From Candidatus Andeanibacterium colombiense (GTDB taxonomy: Bacteria > Pseudomonadota > Alphaproteobacteria > Sphingomonadales > Sphingomonadaceae): DNA of 64,000 bases. Location: positions 1,922,001-1,986,000 of the forward strand of contig CP119316.1 in the NCBI GenBank assembly GCA_029202985.1. The letters are read 5' to 3'. The notes under the pieces are model-generated. The model was not told where the DNA came from. It saw nothing but the letters and a program-made list of their open reading frames with translations, and did no database searches. A program made the translations under genes and the position numbers. Shown one piece after another: positions 58,926 through 64,000 of this stretch. The stretch's first letter is position 1; every line of letters starts with the position of its first letter.

Positions 58926-59137
58926 CAGTCTTTCTCCGTAGTGCGTTTCCGCGAAGGGCGCCCGCGCTTCGGCGCGTCGCTGACCGAGACCTTCACCCCG
59001 CGCCTCGCCAGCGCCTCGCGCAGCAGGCATTCGACCTCGGCGTTGACCGAGCGCAGGTCTTGCGCGGCCATGCGCTCGATCGCCGCGTGGAGCGCCGGAT
59101 CGAGCCGCAGGGGGAAGGCTTTCTTGCCGGCTGCCAT
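58925..59137 (-). CDS. Arc-type ribbon-helix-helix protein
   Basis: 70 residues. FPLRLDPALHAAIERMAAQD then LRSVNAEVECLLREALARRG is an Arc/CopG ribbon-helix-helix DNA-binding pattern; the tail is basic and proline-rich. Such proteins are usually regulators or antitoxins. It starts 5 bp after the SPFH gene stop and is coupled to the membrane protein gene, with no toxin beside it. Confidence 0.88.
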   Translation of the reverse strand: MAAGKKAFPLRLDPALHAAIERMAAQDLRSVNAEVECLLREALARRGVKVSVSDAPKRGRPSRKRTTEKD

Positions 59138-59141
59138 GATA

Positions 59142-60053
59142 CTATTGGTAGAGCGTGCCCGTGTTGACCACCGGCTGGGTGTCGCGCTCGCCGCACAGCA
59201 CCACCATCAAATTGGAGACCATCGCCGCGCGACGCTCGTCGTCGAGTTCGACCACGTTCTTCTCGCTGAGCATCTCGAGCGCCATCTCGACCATCCCGAC
59301 CGCGCCTTCGACGAGGGTCTTGCGTGCGGCGACCACCGCTTCGGCCTGTTGCCGCCGGAGCATCGCCCCGGCGATCTCCTGCGCATAGGCGAGATGAGTG
59401 AAGCCGCATTCATCGACCGAGATGCCGGCCACCTTGAGCCGCGCGATCAGTTCGGTGCGCAGTTCGGCGCCGACCTGGTCGTGATTGCCGCGCAGGGTGA
59501 CTTCGGCATGCGCGAAATCGTCATAGGGATAGCGCGAGCCGATCGTGCGCACCGCGGCCTCGATCTGGACGTTGACGAAGGCCTTGTAGTCGTCGACGTC
59601 GAACACCGCCTGGGCCGTATCGACCACGCGCCACACCACCTGTGCCGCCATCTCGATCGGGTTGCCGCGCAGATCGTTGACCTTGATCCGTTCGGAAATC
59701 AGGTTGTTCGCGCGCAGCGAGATTTTCTTGCGGCCCATCCACGGCCAGACCCAGCGCAGCCCGGTGTTGCGGTCGGTGCCGCGATAGGCGCCGAACAGCG
59801 TGATGGTCACGCCCTGGTTGGGCTGGAGGTTGAACAGGCCGCACAGCACCAGCAGGAGCGCCACCAGCGACGCGATCCAGAGCGTGTTCCACAAGGCCAC
59901 CGGCGCCCCCTCGCGGAATGCACTGCCCGCGCCGAAGAAGCCGACCACCGCCAATCCCAACAGTACGAGCGCCACCAGCAAGGCGGTATAGCCACTGGCC
60001 GAAGCGGCCGGCCGCTCCTTGCTGACCGTCATGGCATGCGTGACATCCGACAT
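59142..60053 (-). CDS. SPFH/Band-7 domain membrane protein
   Basis: 303 residues from the ATG at 60053, preceded by a GGGGAG ribosome-binding site. Two N-terminal membrane helices (YTALLVALVLLGLAVVGFFG and LWIASLVALLLVLCGLF) are followed by an SPFH core: LQPNQGVTITLFGAYRGTDR, IKVNDLRGNPIEMAAQVVWR, AVFDVDDYKAFVNVQIEAAV and GISVDECGFTHLAYAQEIAG. SPFH proteins form large membrane rings that organise proteases and lipids. First gene of a four-gene operon. Confidence 0.92.
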   Translation of the reverse strand: MSDVTHAMTVSKERPAASASGYTALLVALVLLGLAVVGFFGAGSAFREGAPVALWNTLWIASLVALLLVLCGLFNLQPNQGVTITLFGAYRGTDRNTGLRWVWPWMGRKKISLRANNLISERIKVNDLRGNPIEMAAQVVWRVVDTAQAVFDVDDYKAFVNVQIEAAVRTIGSRYPYDDFAHAEVTLRGNHDQVGAELRTELIARLKVAGISVDECGFTHLAYAQEIAGAMLRRQQAEAVVAARKTLVEGAVGMVEMALEMLSEKNVVELDDERRAAMVSNLMVVLCGERDTQPVVNTGTLYQ

Positions 60054-60084
60054 TCCGAATCTCCCCATTTGATATAATTATGAT

Positions 60085-60113
60085 ATCATATTTAATTGCA
60101 GGAAAGCGGTCAA
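60085..60113 (-). promoter_or_regulatory. Sigma-70-type promoter of the SPFH operon
   Basis: Read toward the SPFH gene: -35 TTGACC (60113-60108), a 17-bp spacer, -10 TATGAT (60090-60085). The -10 is part of the palindrome TATGATATCATA, so a regulator may bind there, possibly the ribbon-helix-helix protein of the operon. Confidence 0.65.
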
Positions 60114-60233
60114 ACGGAATGCACGGGCGGGGAAATCGCCGCGAAACGCCTTTTCATCGGCGGACGCGGTGGGTAGATTCCGCCGCGATCGGGGAATGCT
60201 CCTCCCGCAATCCCAAACCGAAAGAGGAAGCCC

Positions 60234-60518
60234 ATGAAGAAGCTCGCTACTCTCGCCCTCGTCACCTTCGGCGCGCTGTCGCTCTCCGGCTGCGGCAGTT
60301 CCGACGATGCCTCGACCGATGCGATGGCCGACGATGTCGAAGTGCCGGCGGATGAAGCGATGTCGGCCGCCGGCACCGCGACCCCGGTCGCCGATCCGGG
60401 CGCGACCAGCGATGCGACCGAATCCGCCGCCGAAGACGCAGGCGCCGCTGCAGCCGCCGCTGCAGCCGACGTCGAGGCCGCGGCCGGCACCGGCGGGTCC
60501 GAAGCGCCCGCGCAGTAA
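60234..60518 (+). CDS. Small Ala/Asp-rich lipoprotein
   Basis: 94 residues. Lipobox LSLSGCGS with lipidated Cys 20, then a low-complexity Ala/Asp/Glu/Thr tail (VEVPADEAMSAAGTATPVAD). Probably an envelope protein of unknown function. A second lipoprotein gene follows 5 bp later. Confidence 0.75.
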   Translation: MKKLATLALVTFGALSLSGCGSSDDASTDAMADDVEVPADEAMSAAGTATPVADPGATSDATESAAEDAGAAAAAAAADVEAAAGTGGSEAPAQ

Positions 60519-60523
60519 GCGCC

Positions 60524-60733
60524 ATGCGCAACGCGGCGCTCGCTCTCCTCGGCGCGCTGGCGCTGGCCGGGTGCGGTAAGCAGGATACCGATCCGGGTCC
60601 GGGCGGGGTGACCGTGGGCGAAGCCAAGGCGCTCGACGAGGCGGCCGAGATGATCGATTCGCGCAAGCTTCCGTCCGAAGCGCTGGAGGAGGGTTCGGCC
60701 AGCCCGGCGCCTTCGGGTGCGCCGGGCCAATAG
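60524..60733 (+). CDS. Small lipoprotein
   Basis: 69 residues. Lipobox ALALAGCG, then a short acidic domain VTVGEAKALDEAAEMIDSRK and a Pro/Ser/Gly-rich end. No family recognised. Lies between the Ala/Asp-rich lipoprotein and the hydratase-like gene, with 3-5 bp gaps. Confidence 0.75.
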   Translation: MRNAALALLGALALAGCGKQDTDPGPGGVTVGEAKALDEAAEMIDSRKLPSEALEEGSASPAPSGAPGQ

Positions 60734-60736
60734 CAC

Positions 60737-61588
60737 ATGAGCGATCCGCAGGACTGGATCGGCCGCGCGGAGCGGGTGCGCGATGCGCTGGGCGCGCCGC
60801 TCGCACACCGCTGGCTGGCGACGCTCGACCTGCGCGCGCGCGAGGCCGGGGCGATGCCGCAGGGCATCCACTGGTGCCTTGGCGTGCCCGAGGTTCCCGG
60901 CGCGCGGATCGGCCCCGACGGCCATCCGCTGCGCGACGGCGCGGCAGATGCGTTCCTCCCGCCGATCGCCGCGCCGCGGCGGATGTGGGCCGGGTCCTCC
61001 CTGAATTTCCTCCGGCCGCTGACGATCGGCGCGGCGGTCGAGCGGACCAGCCGGATCGAACGGATCGAGGAAAAATCCGGCGCCAGCGGGTCGCTGACCT
61101 TCCTGACCCTGCGGCATGAAACCTCGGCCGACGGCGAGCTCGCGGTGATCGAGGAGCAGACGCTGGTCTATCGCGAAGCGCCGCCGGCCGGCGCTCCTCC
61201 GGCGCCTCCGCCGCCGGGCGACGGAACGTTCGACGATAGCGCATGGGACTTGTTCCAGCGCGTGACGCCCGGCCTTCCGCTGCTGTTCCGCTATTCGGCG
61301 CTGACCTTCAACACCCACCGGATCCATTACGACGCCGACTATGTCCGCGAGGTCGAGAATTATCGCGGCCCGGTGGTCCACGGGCCGCTGATGGCGACGC
61401 TGTTGCTGCAGCTTGCCGCGCGGAGCCTGGGCGACAACCGGCTGAAGCGCTTCGGTTTTCGCGGGGTGAGCCCGGCGGTGGCGGATGAGCAGCTGGTGTT
61501 CGCGCTGCGCGGACCCGCGGATTCGATCGAGCTTGGGGTATTCGCGGCAGACGGGCGGCAGGTGATGAGGGCCGAAGCGGGCTGCTAG
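60737..61588 (+). CDS. MaoC/HTD2-like acyl-CoA hydratase
   Basis: 283 residues. A double hot-dog layout: N-terminal half with AAPRRMWAGSSLNFLRPLTI, C-terminal half with LTFNTHRIHYDADYVREVEN then YRGPVVHGPLMATLLL, the hydratase Asp/His motif. It resembles mesaconyl-C4-CoA hydratase and mitochondrial HTD2-type 3-hydroxyacyl dehydratases. Substrate is a short or branched acyl-CoA or acyl-ACP, not specified by the sequence. Confidence 0.85.
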   Translation: MSDPQDWIGRAERVRDALGAPLAHRWLATLDLRAREAGAMPQGIHWCLGVPEVPGARIGPDGHPLRDGAADAFLPPIAAPRRMWAGSSLNFLRPLTIGAAVERTSRIERIEEKSGASGSLTFLTLRHETSADGELAVIEEQTLVYREAPPAGAPPAPPPPGDGTFDDSAWDLFQRVTPGLPLLFRYSALTFNTHRIHYDADYVREVENYRGPVVHGPLMATLLLQLAARSLGDNRLKRFGFRGVSPAVADEQLVFALRGPADSIELGVFAADGRQVMRAEAGC

Positions 61589-61595
61589 CCAAAAA

Positions 61596-62372
61596 TCAGC
61601 CTTCGAACGGCGGCAGCGGATCAAGCACCCCGTAGCGTTCTTTCTCCGGCTTCCGCCTCAGCGGATCGAGCGTCGGTTCCTTGGGTTCGCAGTCCTTCTC
61701 GGGCATGCGATCGAGGAAATCGCGCAGCAGGGTCAGCCGCCCGCGCTTCTGGTCGTTGAAATCGACCAGCGTCCACGGCGCCCATTTGGTGTGGCTCGCT
61801 TCCAGCATCTTTTCGCGCGCCGCGCTGTATTCATCGTATTTATGCCGCGCGGCGAGATCCATCGGCGAGAGCTTCCAGCGCTTGAGCGGGTCTTCGAACC
61901 GGTCGGCCAGCCGCTTCTCCTGCTCCTTCTGGTCGCAGGCAAGCCAGTATTTGAACAGCAATATCCCGTCGTCGACCAGCTGCTGCTCGAACGCCGGGAC
62001 CTGGCCGAGAAATTTGGCGATCTGCGCATCGCTGGCGAAACCCATCACCTTCTCGACCCCCGCGCGGTTGTACCAGCTGCGGTCGAACAGCGCGATCTCG
62101 CCCGCGCTCGGCAGATGGCAGGCATAGCGCTGGAAGTACCATTCACCCGCCTCGCGCTCGGTCGGCTTGGCGAGCGCGACGGTGCGGCACTGGCGCGGAT
62201 TGAGCGGGTCCGACAGCGCCTTGATCGCGCCGCCTTTGCCCGCCGCATCGCGCCCTTCGAAAACCACCACCACCCGCGCGCCGCTGTCGGCGACCCAGCG
62301 CGCCATTGCGACCAGCTCGATCTGCATCGGCTTGAGCAGATGTCTGTATTTCTTACCGCCTAGATGCGCCAT
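61596..62372 (-). CDS. ppk2: Polyphosphate kinase 2
   Basis: 258 residues. Walker A GRDAAGKGGAIKAL (40-53), lid VALAKPTEREAGEWYFQRY, Walker B ALFDRSWYNRAGVEKVMGF (95-113), and FKYWLACDQKEQEKRL are the PPK2 blocks. A single-domain class I PPK2 uses polyphosphate to phosphorylate ADP or GDP (and the reverse). It converges on the hydratase-like gene with a 7-bp gap. Confidence 0.94.
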   Translation of the reverse strand: MAHLGGKKYRHLLKPMQIELVAMARWVADSGARVVVVFEGRDAAGKGGAIKALSDPLNPRQCRTVALAKPTEREAGEWYFQRYACHLPSAGEIALFDRSWYNRAGVEKVMGFASDAQIAKFLGQVPAFEQQLVDDGILLFKYWLACDQKEQEKRLADRFEDPLKRWKLSPMDLAARHKYDEYSAAREKMLEASHTKWAPWTLVDFNDQKRGRLTLLRDFLDRMPEKDCEPKEPTLDPLRRKPEKERYGVLDPLPPFEG

Positions 62373-62420
62373 CGCGCCAGACTGCCTCGAAATACCGCAC
62401 TTGTCAGCCGCTTATCGGCC

Positions 62421-63230
62421 TCACACCCACAGCCACCATAGCGCGACGCCGCCCAGCACGATGCGGTAGATCGCGAAGGGCGCAAAACCGTGGCGGCTGA
62501 TATAGGCGACGAAGGCCTTGATCACGACCAGCGCGACGACGAAGGATACCACCGAACCGACCGCGAATTCGGGCAGGCCGACCGGGCCGCCCCCGGCCGC
62601 CAACTCGTGCCGGTGGTCCCACAATTGCTTGGCGGTCGCGCCGAACATCGTCGGCACCGCGAGGAAGAAGCTGAATTCGGCGGCGGTCTTGCGATTCACC
62701 CCCATCGCCAGCGCGCCCATGATCGTCGCGCCGGAACGCGACACGCCCGGGATCATCGCGATGCACTGCATGAAACCGATCGCGAGCGCCTTGCCGAACG
62801 GCAGCCGCCCGACATGCTCGTAAGCCCCCTGCCGCGCGAGCCGCTCGATCACCAGGATCCCGATGCCGCCCACGACCAGTGCCCAGGCGACCACGATCGG
62901 GGTTTCGAGCAGCGTGTCGATATGGCTCTTGAGCAGAACGCCCAGCACGGCCGCGGGCACGAACCCGATCGCGACGTTGCGGATGAAGCCGATCGATTCG
63001 CGCTCGCCGCGCAGCGCGCCCAGCAGCACCGCCATGAAGGTGCGCCAGTAGAGCACCACCACCGCCAGGATCGCCGGCAGCTGGATCACGATGTTGAACA
63101 CTTCCCACTGCGCCGGCTTGTAGCCGAACAGCTCGGTGGCGAGGATCAGGTGGCCGGTCGAGGAGACCGGGATGAACTCGGTCAGGCCTTCGACGATGCC
63201 GAGCAGCAGGGCGGTGAGAATAGGGTCCAT
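62421..63230 (-). CDS. uppP: Undecaprenyl-diphosphate phosphatase
   Basis: 269 residues, integral membrane. The UppP/BacA signature GIVEGLTEFIPVSSTGHLIL (11-30) and the second active-site motif MIPGVSRSGATIMGALAMG are intact, with about eight hydrophobic segments. It recycles the lipid carrier for peptidoglycan and O-antigen synthesis at the inner membrane and gives bacitracin resistance. Single gene. Confidence 0.97.
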   Translation of the reverse strand: MDPILTALLLGIVEGLTEFIPVSSTGHLILATELFGYKPAQWEVFNIVIQLPAILAVVVLYWRTFMAVLLGALRGERESIGFIRNVAIGFVPAAVLGVLLKSHIDTLLETPIVVAWALVVGGIGILVIERLARQGAYEHVGRLPFGKALAIGFMQCIAMIPGVSRSGATIMGALAMGVNRKTAAEFSFFLAVPTMFGATAKQLWDHRHELAAGGGPVGLPEFAVGSVVSFVVALVVIKAFVAYISRHGFAPFAIYRIVLGGVALWWLWV

Positions 63231-63293
63231 CGCCCGGTCATGGCCGAGGCGGATTGCAAGTCAAGATGGGACCCGCGCAGTTCACCATTCTTT

Positions 63294-63378
63294 CGTCATT
63301 GCGAGGAGCGAAGCGACGAAGCAATCCGGAGCGGAGTGTGCCACCGCCCCGGATTGCTTCGCTTCGCTCGCAATGACG
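63294..63378. repeat. Long inverted repeat (dispersed repeat family C)
   Basis: Left arm from CGTCATTGCGAGGAGCGAAG and right arm ending CTTCGCTCGCAATGACG form an imperfect stem of about 30 bp around a short loop; CATTGCGAGCGAAGC-type elements are familiar intergenic repeats in sphingomonads. It lies in the uppP upstream region, downstream of the M13 peptidase gene, and may terminate the latter. Confidence 0.8.
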
Positions 63379-63387
63379 AGGGCGCGC

Positions 63388-64000
63388 TTACCAGATGTGG
63401 ACGCGCTTTTCGGGCGGGAGATACAGCTTGTCGCCCGGCTGGATGTTGAACGCCTTGTACCATGCGTCCGAATTGCGGACCTGGCCGTTCACCCGGTATT
63501 CGCCCGGCGAGTGCGGATCGGTCAGCATCTGCTGGCGCAGCCGCTCGGGCCGGATCGCTTCGCGCCACACCTGGGCCCAGGCGAGGAAGAAGCGCTGGTC
63601 GCCGGTCAAGCCGTCGATCACCTTGTCTTCCTTGCCGCCAAGCGCGATCTTGTAGGCGCGATAGGCAAGACTGACGCCCGAGAGATCGCCGATATTCTCG
63701 CCGAGGGTCAGGCGGCCGTTGACGCAGGTCTTGCCATCGTCGAGCGGGCAGAAGGCGTTGTATTGGGCGGCCAGTGCGTCGGCCTTGGCATCGAAGGCCT
63801 TGCGGTCGGCATCGGTCCACCAATCGTCGAACTTGCCGGTGGAATCGTATTTCGATCCCTGGTCGTCGAAGCCGTGGCCCATCTCGTGGCCGATCACGCC
63901 GCCGATCGCCCCGTAATTCACCGCGAGGTCCGCGGTGGGGCCGTAGAACGGCTGCTGCAGGATCGCACCCGGGAACACGATCTCGTTGAACGACGGATTG
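63388..64000 (-). CDS. M13-family metallopeptidase, 5' end cut by window
   Basis: The frame is open to the window edge, giving 204 visible C-terminal codons. The visible part starts with NPSFNEIVFPGAILQQPFYG and carries the neprilysin-type zinc motif VIGHEMGHGFDDQGSKYD, then NGRLTLGENIGDLSGVSLAY (third zinc ligand Glu), then the C-terminal QPGDKLYLPPEKRVHIW. M13 peptidases are oligopeptidases, usually exported in sphingomonads. The N-terminal two thirds lie beyond base 64,000. Confidence 0.93.
   Translation of the reverse strand, partial: NPSFNEIVFPGAILQQPFYGPTADLAVNYGAIGGVIGHEMGHGFDDQGSKYDSTGKFDDWWTDADRKAFDAKADALAAQYNAFCPLDDGKTCVNGRLTLGENIGDLSGVSLAYRAYKIALGGKEDKVIDGLTGDQRFFLAWAQVWREAIRPERLRQQMLTDPHSPGEYRVNGQVRNSDAWYKAFNIQPGDKLYLPPEKRVHIW

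Noticed and set aside
1..64000. CRISPR array, rRNA, tRNA or complete insertion sequence
   Set aside because: No regularly spaced direct repeats, no rRNA-like sequence, no tRNA fold and no transposase gene were recognised anywhere in the window.

Overview
This window is a GC-rich, densely packed chromosomal segment. It most likely comes from an alphaproteobacterium of the order Sphingomonadales. The reasons are the alphaproteobacterial-type LexA box (GTTC-N7-GTTC) before an imuA-type gene, the protein families present and their translational coupling, and the dispersed short palindromes of a kind common in sphingomonads. The taxonomic call rests on protein resemblance only.

The window has two parts. 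Bases 1 to about 16,400 begin with the edge of an SOS mutagenesis cassette (imuA, cut by the window) and then form a defence or accessory island. It holds, in order: a remnant of an AlkB-like gene; a large calcineurin-like phosphoesterase; a stand-alone AcpS-type phosphopantetheinyl transferase; a compact six-gene operon on the minus strand (small protein, Xre regulator, ImmA/IrrE-like metallopeptidase, thymidylate-synthase-like protein, DNA-base-hypermodification helical protein, MazG-like pyrophosphohydrolase) with a striking operator; a small PD-(D/E)XK-like protein reading away from that operator; a SIR2-HerA defence operon extended by a DEDDh exonuclease; a DUF3883 protein; and an AbiE toxin-antitoxin pair whose antitoxin start codon lies in the loop of a perfect 21-bp inverted repeat.

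From 16.8 kb onward the content is mostly housekeeping: a metallo-beta-lactamase-fold hydrolase, aldo/keto reductase, old-yellow-enzyme reductase, acetyltransferase, DNA repair enzymes (AlkD-like, endonuclease III-like, exonuclease III), alkaline phosphatase, TldD, an AI-2E-family exporter, an ABC ATPase, NadB, both class I ribonucleotide reductase subunits, a two-component system, an M1 aminopeptidase lipoprotein, a DUF853 ATPase, a PabB-PabC fusion, an aminotransferase, a pseudouridine synthase, ArfB, ribosomal protein L33, a LolA-like protein, RibA, an SPFH protein, PPK2, UppP and the end of an M13 peptidase. Short accessory cassettes are wedged among these genes: an AbrB/PIN toxin-antitoxin pair that overlaps nadB, a DUF4160-DUF2442 pair between nrdA and nrdB, and an AT-rich ATPase/TIR module that abuts nrdB and appears to be interrupted by a one-base frameshift.

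The best candidate for an undescribed system is the Xre / ImmA / thymidylate-synthase-like / hypermodification-helical / MazG operon at 3.8-8.3 kb. Its parts point to thymidine-type nucleotide or DNA-base chemistry under protease-and-repressor control. Other points of interest are the SIR2-HerA-exonuclease operon, the AbiE start-codon palindrome, the split ATPase-TIR gene, the probable CTG start of ribA, NrdR-like boxes at both nrd genes, a possible structured RNA before xthA, and families of dispersed palindromes.
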